DNA of 64,000 bases from Lichina pygmaea (taxonomy: Eukaryota; Ascomycota; Lichinomycetes; Lichinales; Lichinaceae): assembly GCA_963422465.1 (NCBI GenBank), contig OY730169.1, positions 62,001 to 126,000 of the forward strand, given 5' to 3'. The notes beneath the pieces are model-generated. The model was not told the DNA's origin. It did no database searches and saw only the letters and a program-made list of their open reading frames with translations. A program made the translations under genes and the position numbers. Each line of letters begins with the position of its first letter. The stretch's first letter is position 1. Shown piece after piece: positions 22,832-34,441 of this stretch.

Positions 22832-23275
22832 CCCGGGGCGGCATGGTGTAGCGGGAAGCTGGTGAGAGTTTCCCACTACGTGGCACCCATGACCCGGAAC
22901 TAGTGGTGTCAGGCCTGGAGAACCTGACTAAACTAGTCGTCAGTTCGAATCTGACCCACCCCACATTCTGCCACAAAAACCCCCGAGATTCATAGAACTT
23001 GTCTAAGATGTACTCCTCGCAAGATGTATGAAAACCCTCAAGAAATAGCTCACCCAATATCCGTCAAGATCCACAAAACCCTCATTACTGTGGTTTTCCT
23101 ATTTCCCTACGGGGTTTGGGGTTTTCCCACAGTACGTACACTACAAACCACGGGGTGTACGGTAAATGCGTGAGGTCCCCGAGTCAAGTCTACCAGAGAC
23201 AAAAATCCTTCAAGAAGTTCTGCATGGCTTAACAGCCGAATCAGTGTAAGAATCAAATCAAATCAAATCAAAAAA
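22832..23275 (+). mobile_element. tRNA-derived SINE with a LINE-like 3' tail
   Basis: A 444-bp insertion flanked by ACAAGAGRACCCC (22,819-22,831 and 23,276-23,288, one mismatch). The head is tRNA-like. Acceptor arms GGGGCGG (22,835-22,841) and CCACCCC (22,956-22,962) pair in six of seven positions. A perfect T arm, GTCAG/CTGAC around TTCGAAT, lies at 22,939-22,955. Box A is TGGTGTAGCGGG (22,844) and box B is GTTCGAATC (22,943). The spacing of the boxes is long, so the head holds extra sequence or an intron relic. The body (about 22,965-23,205) is unrelated to anything else here. The last 45 bp before the tail match the 3' end of the family A LINEs, followed by an AAATC repeat tail. It would have been transcribed by RNA polymerase III and moved by LINE enzymes. 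Confidence 0.8.
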
Positions 23276-25086
23276 ACAAGAGGACCCCACATCACAGACT
23301 ACTACACACAGAGTGTTTGCTGCAATGTTCCAGGACCAGACTGCCAGACTGTCTGAAAAGTAATCTGAGAAGAAGGTTGAGAAGCTAGATGTTCCTGCAA
23401 ATGTTCACACAAGTAGTGGTCTGGGCTGTGGCAGAAGAGATCACTGTTCTGAGTGTGTGTGTGGCAAGACATATTGTTTTGTGGACTGTCTGTATGTTGT
23501 CAAGTCAAAACAAGAACACAATTAGGTTCTGAATGAAGAGATTGTTTGTATGTTCTGTGAGAGAGCAGAGCAGAACCCAAAGTTTGTGTACACTATTAAG
23601 AAGGCCTGGAATAGAGGTGGACAGAGTGTGCAACCCTCCTGAGAGCTAAGCAGGAAACACACCAATCATACAGAGGAACCAGCAGATGTCCCTGCATTAT
23701 TTACAGCAGACATCATAGGTGGAGTAGTGTACTTAACAGACATCTCAGGTTATACAGACTACACATTACATGATAGCTTTATCCTTGACTGTGGAGCTAC
23801 AACACATGTCTGCAACAATTGTCAACACTTTTGTACAATCACACCAGCAATTGACCAGCATCTTTACACTGGAGACCAGACTGTCAACATTGTTGGATTT
23901 GGAGCTGTTGACATCACAGTCCAGCTCCCCCAGAGTTGTACAAAGACTGTAACTCTTGGGGACACTGCATATGTCCTGTTATTCCAGACTAACACTGTTT
24001 TGTACAAGCAGTTTGAGAAGGCTGGAGATTATTAGGACACACAGAGTTGTCCCCAGATGCTGATGTACAAGACAACTCTGTACACTATTACAGAGATGTT
24101 GTACAGACAGTACATGGTTGAGCACAACCAGCTAGAAGAATCAACAGATGTTGTATTGTTTGCAACATGATCTGCAGGACTCTGATCACCTGCAATAGCT
24201 CTGTTGAACACCTGGCACCTCTGTGTTGGCCACCTGTATCATGACACACTGGAGAAGCTCCCTCTTATGACTAAGGGGGTGCAGTTCTCTTGTATAAACA
24301 TGCTGCACTGTGAGATATGCAGCCTCACCAAGGCATATCAAATTGTTTCCTGTTGACCAGCAGAGTGTGCTACAGAACCACTTGTGTATGTACACCTGGA
24401 TCTTATCCAGGTTACACCTGTGTACAACAACTATTGTTGGGTGCTGCATTTCCTTGATGATTTTTCCAGGATGAACTTTGTGTATACTCTAGCCACAAAG
24501 TCAGAACTTACAGATGTAGTCAAGCAATTTACAGTGTATGTTAAGAGGTAATACTCTGTACAAGTCTGGAAAATGTGTTGTGATGGAGAACAGAGTCTTG
24601 GGAACAACTTTGTATGATGGGTTGTAGATGAAGGAATTAAGTTTCAGATATCTGCACTGTACACTCCAGAGCAAAACAGAGCTACTGAACAGGGTGATCA
24701 TGGTTAAGGCCTGCACAATTTGGATTGAAGCCAAGCTCCCCAAAGACCTCTGGCCTGAGATTGTACAAACCACTGGCTACCTCACCAACAGATCACCCAG
24801 CAAGAACTTGAACTGGATGACACTGTACAAGAAGCTGCACACTGCACAGCCTGACCTGACATATCTGAAAGTTTTCAGATGTTGTGTATATCTGTACATC
24901 CCAAAAGAGTGTCACCTATGAATAGAGAAGCTGAAGCCTCAAGCCCATATTGGGTATCTTGTAGACTACAACTCCACAAACATTTACCAGGTCTGGATTC
25001 CATCTACAGGTATTGTTATTATTGTATAAGATGTGACTTTTGACAAGAGTACCTGATACAATCTGAACAATGTTCTTACAGACAAC

Positions 25087-28048
25087 TATCCCAACTCTAC
25101 TCTGAACTAGCTACTAAGTTCAAAGAACTCACAGATGATCAAGGACTAGAGCTGGCAATAGCACCTTTCACACCAACAAGAGCAAGAACACTGGCAGAGC
25201 CTCCCTCCTCTACTATTGACTCATCTTTTATTTCTATGTCACTTCTTAATTCCTTTATTTCTTCCCAGATTAACCTAGACTTCCACACAGGTTCAGACCA
25301 CAGACCAGTTCAGACAATCCTAAGTCTGGAAACACCAAAGAAAGCCAGAACCCACCAAAGAAACTGGAGAACACTAGATCTGGACCAAGTCAAGAAAGAA
25401 GCTAAGAATCTTCCCCCTATTCCACCACTACTTAACAGAGAGGAAGTGGACAACTATCTGGAGAACCTGGACAAAGCTCTTCAAGAACTGGCTGACAAGA
25501 CAACAAGACCTCTGAGAGACTCAAAGTACACTGTTCCCTGGTGGAACCAAGAGATTAAAGAGAAAATTAAAGAGGAAAGAAAACTAAGAAGAAAAGTCTT
25601 CCAAAACCAAGAACCAGTCTACAAACTTGAAAAGGTAATAAAGGAAAAGAAACACCTGATCAAGAATACTAAAAGAAAGATATTCAGAGAACAACTCCAG
25701 AACCTGGCTGAAACACAAAAGCACTGGAAAATAGCCAAGTGGGGTAAAGAAAAAGCTGGCAAACCACCAGAACTTCCAATTGTTCCAGAGCTCACAAAGC
25801 AAGATGGAGAAACTGCCAGAACTTTCACAGAAAAGGTAGAAGTATTCAAAACCCAGTTCTTCCCTCTACCTCTCCAGCCAGTACCAGAATCCCAGGACCA
25901 GCCAGCCAACCACCAACAACACCAGCTATCTCAGGAAATCTCCAAAGAAGATATACACAATATTTTGAAAAAGAAAAAACCTTTTACAGCTCCTGGGAAA
26001 GACACTCTACCCAACGGATTTCTAAAGGTATTAGAAGACTCTTTCAATGAAAAGATAGCCAAAGTTCTGGAAGCCTGCTGGAAGCTAGAATATTTCCCTG
26101 ACAGATACAAAGCAGCCAGAACAATATACTTGAGAAAGCCTAGCAAAGGATCCTATTGCTATGCCAAAGCTTGGAGGCCAATAGCACTTCTCAACACAAT
26201 TGGGAAGCTGATGGAAGCTCTGGCAGCCACAAAGCTAAGTGAACTGGCTGAGAAAGAAAACCTGCTACCAGAAATCCAGATGGGCTTCAGAAAAGAAAGA
26301 TCAACTGAGTCTGCACTATTTCTACTCACTTCCCAAGTTGAAAAAGTCTGGAAGGAAGGAATGGTAGCCAGTCTTCTTTCTCTGGATATCTCAGGAGCTT
26401 ATGATAGAGTTCTGCCAGAAATTCTCAAGAAAATCCTGGAGAGAAAAGGAATCCCCAGCTGGTTTGTTAACTGGATCTTTTCTTTCACTACTCAAAGAAA
26501 AACCTCTCTTGTTTTTGATGATTCAGAGTCTTCTTTGTTTCCAGTACACTGTGGAGTCTCTCAAGGTTCACCTCTCTCTCCTATTTTATTTCTTTTCTAT
26601 ATTTCAGATCTTCATAATATTGTTCATACACCAGAGAAAGGTGTATCAGCTCTGGGCTTTGCAGATGACACAAACCTTCTGGCATTTTCCCCTTCTCTTA
26701 AAAGCAATCTCCTGAAGCTAAAGTCTACTCACTCCAAGTGTTTAGACTGGGCAAGAAAACATGGAATGAAGTTTGCACCTGAAAAGTATGAACTTCTCTA
26801 TTTTTCTAGAAGAAGAACAGATAATCTTCAGCTCAGTCTAAGACTTGGAGAAGTGGTACTACAGTCTAAGAAAGAAGTGCGTATTCTGGGACTACACTAT
26901 GATTCCAAGCTTCTCTGGAAAAAACACCAGAAAATCATGTTACAGAAAGCTTCCAAGTTTTTCTCAGCACTTTCCAGAACTACTTTTTCTACATGGGGTC
27001 TACCTGTTCTCTCTGCTAGACTTGTCTACACTGCAATACTGAGATCACTTCTCAGCTATGCAGTAGGAGTCTGGTTCAATCCCCACAAAAAACCTTCTAA
27101 TATTTCTTCTCTAAATCTTTTCCAGACTAAATGTCTAAAAACTATAGGAGGTGTCTTCAAAGCTACTCCTACATTTCTTATTGAAGGAGAACTATTCCTA
27201 CCACCTCTTGATCTTTATTTCAAATTCAGAACAGCAACTTTCCTACAATCTTTCTATTTTTCTAATACTTCTTCTAATCCTCTCTCCTCACTTCTCTATA
27301 AGCTCTTTTCCCAGATCACTGTTTTTGTTTCTACTCTGAGAACACCTCCAAAGTCTGTCTACTGTCACACCTAACTGGAAAGCAAGATGGCTAGAAGAAC
27401 TAATCACTAACCAAGATTACTCTAAGAAACAATTTCAAGAAGTGTTTCAGAAAGAGTGGGAAGCCAGATGGCAGGCAAACAGACAGAAGTGTTCTCCAGT
27501 CTGGGAGCTATTTTGCAGACTACCCCAAAGGAAAAATCTCAAAGTTTTCAAAGACTTGAGAAAAGCTGAAGCTAGTCTTTACTTGCAGATTCTATCAGCA
27601 AGGATAGGACTAGCCAGCTTTCTTTTCAGAGCAAATGTTCCAGACTTCCAATCCCCTCTATGTTCCTGTGGTTTTGGAGAAGAGACTACTCAACATATCA
27701 CTTTCTCTTGTAACAAGTTTCTTACTCAAAGACAGCAAGCCACTTTTCTTTCCTACAATTTCTCTACTTTACTTCAAAAGTCTAAAGTGCTTAAAGAATT
27801 TCTTCTCTGGTTTATGTCTTTGAAAAGACTAGACCAGTTTAACTTAGCACACCAACTCTTACCAGAAAACCTATCATCTCTGTGATTTTATTTTCTCCAG
27901 ACACTGCATATTCTCCCAGATAATTCCCTAGTCTTACCCAAGTCTCAGTTTTTATTCCTCCCAAGGTTTTCTGGGAAAAAAAAGTATGTATCTAGAAGTT
28001 CTGCATGGCTCACCAGCCAAATCAGAGTAAGAATAAAATAAAATAAAA
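25087..28048 (+). mobile_element. LINE family A, 5'-truncated copy (LINE-a)
   Basis: Flanked by TACAGACAAC (25,077-25,086 and 28,049-28,058). It begins inside the endonuclease domain and runs to the family 3' end and an AAATA repeat tail. It keeps the linker, the reverse transcriptase and the C-terminal Cys/His motif. The protein is clearly diverged from LINE-b, so this is an older or separate lineage of the same family. Confidence 0.88.
25236..27885 (+). pseudogene. ORF2 remnant of LINE-a (reverse transcriptase)
   Basis: The main frame runs 25236-27374 and a second frame 27442-27885 continues the protein, so there is one frameshift near 27,365-27,375 besides the 5' truncation. Reverse transcriptase motifs are clear: FRKERSTESALFLL, LSLDISGAYDRV, SQGSPLSPILFLFY and the catalytic GFADDTNLLAF. 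The end has the C-x-C-x8-H-x4-C motif (CSCGFGEETTQHITFSC), usual at the C terminus of Tad/I-type LINE proteins. No RNase H domain is recognisable between the two. Confidence 0.88.
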
Positions 28049-29810
28049 TACAGACAACCAGCTCTGTGAGCACATGGAGAACATTGTGTAATCTATCAGA
28101 ATTAAGCTGACAGACCCCCAGCTTTGTACAACTTTGTCAGGAACAGAGTTTCTTGACACTATGACAGATAAACCTTCTGATGACATGCATGGTGGGGTAG
28201 CCCCACCAACAGCAGAAGGAAATAACAACAGTGTGTACAAAACAGAATCAGTGGATGCACCAACCCCACCATCCAGAGAACCAATGTACCCAGTCTTTCC
28301 AACACTGTCTCCAACCCCTGAGTCTTGTACAAAGTACAACAGAGGACAAGCAGTCATGTACAAAGTCCAGGAGCCTGAACCTGAGATAGCTCCAACACAG
28401 AAGGCCTGCACAACCACAGTGGGTGCAGATCTGGATCTACTCAATATCCTTACCTCTCATACACACTCCAGGTGGTCTGTGTATCTGGCAGACATTAAGA
28501 AACCTCTGCAGATAAATAGTGTTCATGCTGTATTTGCTGCAGGCCAGCAACAGGCATGTCAGAAGCTTCACTGTGATAAGCTTCCACCAGTCCCAAGTAA
28601 TTGGACTAACATACAATCTCACCCTCTTTGTGCAGACTTCATGGATACAGCCACAAAGAAGTATAAGGCTCTTGTATGTTGGGGGGTGTTTCAACCAGTC
28701 AATCACTGGACTACAAGCAGCAAGCCTCTTTCTCTGAAGTGGGTGTTCACATACAAGTTTGATACAGACAGATTCTTGCAGAAGTTCAAGGCATGGATCT
28801 GTGTCTGTGGAGATCTGCAAAGAAAGTTGTTGTATAAAGACAACTATGCAGTGACACTTGCAGCCAAGATGTTTCAGATGCTTATGGCTATCACAGCTGT
28901 GTTTGATCTTGAAGCACACTAATTTGATGTAGTCAGTGCCTTCACAAACAGCAAGTTGGATGAGATAGTGTACTGTGAGTACCCCAAGAGTTTTCACCAA
29001 CCTGGGAAGTGTCTCCTTCTTTTGAGTGTTGTATAGTCTCTGACAATCCCCCCTGCTTTGGCTGCAGGAGTTTTCAGCAATATTGCAGAAGCTACAGCTC
29101 TGTATAGTCCCTGAAGTTGAATGCTTGTTCATGAGCAAGTAGCTTGTGATTTTCTTTTTTGTGGATGATATTGTGGCACTGTTCAAGCCACAGCATCAGA
29201 CAAAATTTGCAGATTTCACAGCCAAGCTGAAGGACAGGTATAAGCTACAGGACCTTGGAGAATTGAAGTGGTTTCTAGGTATCTGTGTTGTCAGGGATTA
29301 TACAGAGAAGAAGAAAAACTCTTCCCAGAACCACGTTCTTCAAGGACCATCATTTTTGACAAACACCACAATTTGTCATATGTTCTGGAAAACAGCCGAG
29401 TTCCTCTCTGAAACCACCCAAACCTTAAGGTGAAACCCCATCACCTTTGAGAATCACACCTGTTTGTCAAAAGTTGTGATCTTGAATCCACGATCTTCTT
29501 CTTCAACAACCAGCAATCTACCCACAACCAGAGAGAGTCTCAGGATAAGAGGAATGGTTAGAGTCTGACTGACTCTGGAGCTAGCAGAGTCTTTGGCTCA
29601 AGGAAAGTCTAGATAGGGGGTCTGGTCCCTAGTCTAGGTTAATACTTCTAGCTTTGCCCAGAGCTTAGTTGGAAAAAGCTGCCCAGGAAAGTCTAGTCTT
29701 GGGGATTGGTCCCAGGACTAGATTATTACTGCTGGGAAACCAGGTGACTCTTCTTTCTGGCAGTACTCTGCAGACAGGAAACACCCAACCAGTGCCAAAC
29801 AATCTCTAAC

Positions 29811-31202
29811 ATGGCTCCCAAGAAGAAAAAACCCACCTTTTCAGAAAGTAACACCAGAGCTACACCAGCTATACTCTCCCAACCAGCTCCCAGTCTGGCT
29901 AGCACCCAGTCCAGCTCTCCTACCCCCCAACCAGCTCCCCAGAGTGACTACAAACTAGTAGACTCCTGGATCAAAACTCAACCAGTCCCAGAATCCATTC
30001 TGAAAAGCTGGGAAAATATCAAAAAGAACTCCTTCCCTACAGAAGCCCAGTCTAGCTCCACTGGCCTCACCAACAGAATCTTCCAGAAGCTGGAGAATAT
30101 CAACAAGCGGCTGGACAAACAAGAAGCCAAGCCATCATATGCCCAGGCTGTCCAAAAATCTATTCCAGCACAAATCCCTCTACCTGCAAGAATTCTCAAA
30201 GAAGTTCTTGTACATCCTGGTATCCAGCCACCTGACATGGCTAATAGAACTCACATCCAGCTTTTCCAGACTCTTCAAGACAGACTACCCAGCCTCTACA
30301 ACAAGCAGGTCAGAGCAGTAAGGAAACTTCCTTCAGGGGATATCCTTATTAACACAGAAAGCCAAGAGACTAAAGTCTTCCTAGAGAAAAACCCTGCCTG
30401 GGTATCAGCTATCTTCACAAAGAAAGCAACCATCCAGCCCAAGAGATTTCCAGTTCTGATCCATGGAGTCAGAACAGAAGATATCCAACCTGAAGACCTG
30501 GAGAAAACCCGCCAGATAATCCAGAACAGCAACCCATCTCTGAGCAAGCAAATCACCATCCTGAGAGCCTACTGGTCTAAGAAAGCTATAGCTCAAAAGA
30601 AGCCAGTTACCTCTCTCCACCTGGATCTGGCTACCCCTGAACAAGCCAATCTTTTGATTGAGAGTGGGCTAGTGCTGGGGCACAGGATGCATGAAGCAGA
30701 ACCTTTTCTGGCAGACACAGTTATTGCACAATGTTTCAAGTGCTTTGGCTATGGGCACCAAGCACACTTCTGCAAGAACAAAGCTGTGTGTGGTGCCTGT
30801 GGAGGCCAGCATGAAAGGAGAGCCTGCCAAGTTCCTGAACAGCTTCTCAAGCCAAAATGCTGCAACTGCAGAGAAGCTCACCCAGCCTGGGCCAGTGTCT
30901 GTCCAGTACGCCAGGAAGCAGCCAAGAAGGCAAGAGAAGCATGGAACACACGCCCAGGAAAATATGAGATCCCAACAGCTACCTCTGTTCCAGCTCTACA
31001 ACCCCCCCCAGTTATGTCTTTCCCTCTCTCTCAGTCTCTACCAGGGGGGAAAAAACATAAAACAGCTGAGCCAAGCAGAAGCTCAGAGAGACTCAGAGGT
31101 GCACTCCCAGAAGTGCAAATTCTTTCTTCAAGATCAGCCAACTCTGGAGGAAAGCTACCAGCTAACTCCTTCAAGATCTTTGATGCTGAGATGTCTGCAT
31201 GA
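29811..31202 (+). CDS. LINE-b ORF1, Gag-like RNA-binding protein
   Basis: 463 aa, uninterrupted. The N terminus is Lys-rich (MAPKKKKP), followed by a Pro/Ser-rich region, a short coiled-coil stretch (IFQKLENINKRLDKQEAK) and an RNA-recognition-like middle. Three Cys/His clusters follow at about residues 307-366: CFKCFGYGHQAHFC, CGACGGQHERRAC and CCNCREAHPAWASVC. These are the retroviral-type knuckles found in LINE ORF1 proteins, which coat the element RNA. Its TGA stop overlaps the ATG of ORF2 in ATGA (31,199-31,202), so ORF2 translation may depend on termination-reinitiation; this is inference from the layout. Confidence 0.9.
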   Translation: MAPKKKKPTFSESNTRATPAILSQPAPSLASTQSSSPTPQPAPQSDYKLVDSWIKTQPVPESILKSWENIKKNSFPTEAQSSSTGLTNRIFQKLENINKRLDKQEAKPSYAQAVQKSIPAQIPLPARILKEVLVHPGIQPPDMANRTHIQLFQTLQDRLPSLYNKQVRAVRKLPSGDILINTESQETKVFLEKNPAWVSAIFTKKATIQPKRFPVLIHGVRTEDIQPEDLEKTRQIIQNSNPSLSKQITILRAYWSKKAIAQKKPVTSLHLDLATPEQANLLIESGLVLGHRMHEAEPFLADTVIAQCFKCFGYGHQAHFCKNKAVCGACGGQHERRACQVPEQLLKPKCCNCREAHPAWASVCPVRQEAAKKAREAWNTRPGKYEIPTATSVPALQPPPVMSFPLSQSLPGGKKHKTAEPSRSSERLRGALPEVQILSSRSANSGGKLPANSFKIFDAEMSA

Positions 31203-34200
31203 AAGACACAAAGCTGACACTTCTCCAGTATAATGTGCAAAAAAGCCAATCAGTCCAAGAGCTACTGCTAGCAACCTCAGCTCTCCAAGAGGTGGACATT
31301 ATTGCACTTCAAGAGCCCTGGAAAAACCCTCACCTAGAAACAAGCACTTCAACTGTTTTCTCTTCCTTTCTTCCTCTCTACTGTTCAGAGATTGGCAGAA
31401 CACTTTTTCTTATTAATAAAAATCTGAAACTCTCTTCTCTTCATCCTACCTTCTGGAATAAAGACTTTGTTTCTCTTGAAATCTACTTGGAAAACTCTTC
31501 TACTTCTCTTTGGGTACATAATCTCTACTTCACCCCATCAAGTCAAGAAAACTACACAGAGGCATCAGAAGCTCTTCTCTGTTTACTCCAAAATACTTTA
31601 CAAGAACAAGGACAACATATTCTTCTCACAGACTCAAATCTTCACCACCCAGACTGGTCAAAGAAAAGAAGACTGTACTCTGAGACTGCAAACAAGTTTC
31701 AAGACCTAATGAAAGATTTAAATCTGGATTTAGCTATTGCACCTTTCACCCCTACCAGAGCAAGATCTCTTTCTGAAAAACCATGTTCTGCTATTGATCT
31801 GTCTTTTATTTCTTCTTCTCTTTCTAACTCTCTGATTTTCTCTAAAGTGGCTCTTCAGTTCTTTCATGGGTCTGACCACAGACCTGTACTAACCTGCCTG
31901 GACCTGGATCCTCCAAGGAAAATCTAGAAACCAGAAAGAAACTGGAGAACACTGGACTCAAACCTTGCAAGAGTAGAGTGTGAGAAGCTACACCTGCCCT
32001 TCCACTTCCAAGACAAATATGAAGTGGATGAGTACTTGGAGTATCTTGACAACTTTCTCCAAGAAATAGCAAGCAAATCCACACAGCTCCAGAAGCAATC
32101 TGGCCACTCAGTTCCCTGGTGGAATCAAGAGATCCAAAACAAGGTTAAAGAGGAAAGAAGAATAAGAAGAAAAGTGCAAAAAAGGCAAGCAAGTCAAGAG
32201 GAACTTGAGCAAGCAACTAAGCTCAAGAAAAAGGCAGTCAGAGATGGAAAACAGAACACTTTCAGACACCAAATCCATGAGCTGGCCAGCTCTTCAAAGT
32301 TCTGGAAGCTTGCAAAGTGGGGAAAGTCCAAAGCCAACAAGACTCCTGATCTTCCTCTGGTTCCTGACCTGGAAACACAAGAAGGAATAGCCAAAACCTT
32401 TGAGGAAAAGACTAAAGCCTTCTCACAGCAGTTCTTTCCAAAAGCTCTAGTTCCAGAACCAGGCTCAGAAAGCTCCCAGACTATCTCTGAGATACAGCTC
32501 TCCCAGGAGGTAACATGTGAAGAAGTGGAGCAAATTCTGGCCAAGAAGAAACCTTTCACAGCAGGAGGGAGAGATAAGCTGCCAAATGGATTTCTGAGAG
32601 CTCTGGGGTCTAGGTTCTGCCAAGCTCTAGCTATTCTGACTTCAACATGCTGGAAACTAGAGTACTTCCCTGAAAGATTTAAGAGTGCAAAAACAGTCTG
32701 CTTGAGGAAACCTGGCAAGGGAACCTACAATCAAGCTAAAGCCTGGCGCCCTATAGCTCTGCTAAACACAACAGGCAAGCTGATGGAAGCTATTGCTGCA
32801 GCCAGACTAAGCAAGATAGCAGAAGAAGCTGGACTATTGCCAGATATCCAGATGGGCTTTAGGAAAGGAAGATCCACAGAAGCAGCACTTTTCCTTCTAA
32901 CCTCCCAAGTGGAAAAAGTCTGGAAGGAAGGCATGGTTGCATCCCTACTCTCACTGGATATCTCAGGAGCCTATGACAGAGTTCTCCCCAAGATACTACA
33001 GCAAATTCTGAAAAGAAAAGGAATACCTGCCTGGCTAGCTTCCTGGATCTACTCCTTCTGTGATAAGTGCTCTACCACTCTTGTCTTTGATGATTCTGAG
33101 TCTTATTCTATTCCTATTCATTGTGGAGTTCCTCAAGGTTCTCCATTATCCCCTATTCTTTTTCTATTCTACATTTCTGAATTGCATGAGACTGTGCATA
33201 CTCCCTCTTCTGGTGTATCTGCCCTGGGGTTTGCAGATGATACAAATCTGCTTGCTTTTGGTCACTCCTTGGAAAGTAACCTTCTGAAGTTAAAGAACAC
33301 ACACCACAAATGTCTATCCTGGGCTGCAAGACATGGAATGGTCTTCTCACCTGAGAAATATGAAATACTTCATTTTTCCAGAAGAAGATCAGACAATCTT
33401 CAGCTCAAGCTCAGACTGGGGAATGTGATTCTCAAACCAAAAGAAGAAGTGCGAGTACTTGGAGTGTACCTAGATGCAAAGCTCCACTGGCACAAACACC
33501 AGAGTATTATTCTTCAAAAAGCACAGAAAGCACTCTCTTCTCTTTCTAGAACTTCCTATTCTACTTGGGGCTTTCCAGTTCACACATCATGTCTGGTGTA
33601 CACTGCTATACTGAGATCTCTACTGAGCTATGCAGTGGGGATCTGGTTTAACCCTCTAAGAAAATCTTCTAATATCTCTTCTCTTGTTTCATTTCAAAAC
33701 AGATGCCTAAGACTTATTGGGGGTGCCTTCAAAGCCACTCCTTCTTTTCTATTAGAGAGTGAGCTTTTTCTTCTACCTCTAGACCTATACTTTAAATTTC
33801 GCACTGCCTGTTTTCTTTCTTCTATTCAAAACTCCCCTCTCAAATACTTTCTTGACAGTATCTTTTCCACTATTTCCAGCTATGCCTCTCTCTTGAAGAA
33901 ACCTTTAAAGGAATCCTCAACTATCTCTCCTAAGTGGAAATTCACTTGGTTAAGTCAAATAACTACTAACCAGGCTAGTTCAAAGAAAGAACTACAAAAG
34001 CTCTTTACTAAAGAGTGGGAAGACCAATGGGAAGAGAAGAAAAGAAGAAGCTATCCAGGCTGGCAGACTTTCTGTCAAAAGCCACACAAAAACAATCTGA
34101 AGCTCTACAAAGAGTTACAGAAAGCTGAGGCAAGTCTGCTACTGCAAATCAGGACTGGAAGAATTGGTCTGGCAAGTTTTCTTTTCAGAGCTGGAGCTCC

Positions 34201-34441
34201 TGACTTCCCTACCCCACTATGTGTGTGTGGCCAAGCAGAAGAAACTGCAAAACATATCACCTCTTCATGCTCTCTTTATTCAAGACAAAGACAACAAGTC
34301 TCTTTTAATCCCCAAGACTTCACCACTATTATTTCAAACCCAGAGCTACTACAGAAGTTCTTGTACTGGTTTATGTCTTTGAAAAGACTAAACCAGTTTA
34401 ATCTAGCTTTCAAACTCCACTATTCCCAATCCAATACCTAG
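31199..34441 (+). pseudogene. LINE-b ORF2: endonuclease and reverse transcriptase with one nonsense codon
   Basis: One frame of 1,080 codons from the ATG overlapping ORF1, broken only by TAG at 31,925-31,927. The endonuclease part (about residues 1-240) shows the APE motifs QYNVQKS, ALQEPW, TDSNLHHPDW and GSDHRPV. The reverse transcriptase (about 440-720) has FRKGRSTEAALF, LSLDISGAYDRV, PQGSPLSPILF and GFADDTNLLAF. The C terminus has CVCGQAEETAKHITSSC. In LINE-c the codon matching the stop is TGG (Trp; seen on the minus strand near 43,170), so the TAG is a private, probably recent, change in this copy. LINE proteins of this kind nick the target and prime cDNA synthesis there. Confidence 0.9.

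Noticed and set aside
22835-22962. A free-standing tRNA gene
   Set aside because: The T arm and acceptor stem are good, but the A-B box spacing is too long and the sequence is the head of a larger unit with target duplications and a LINE-like tail, so SINE fits better.
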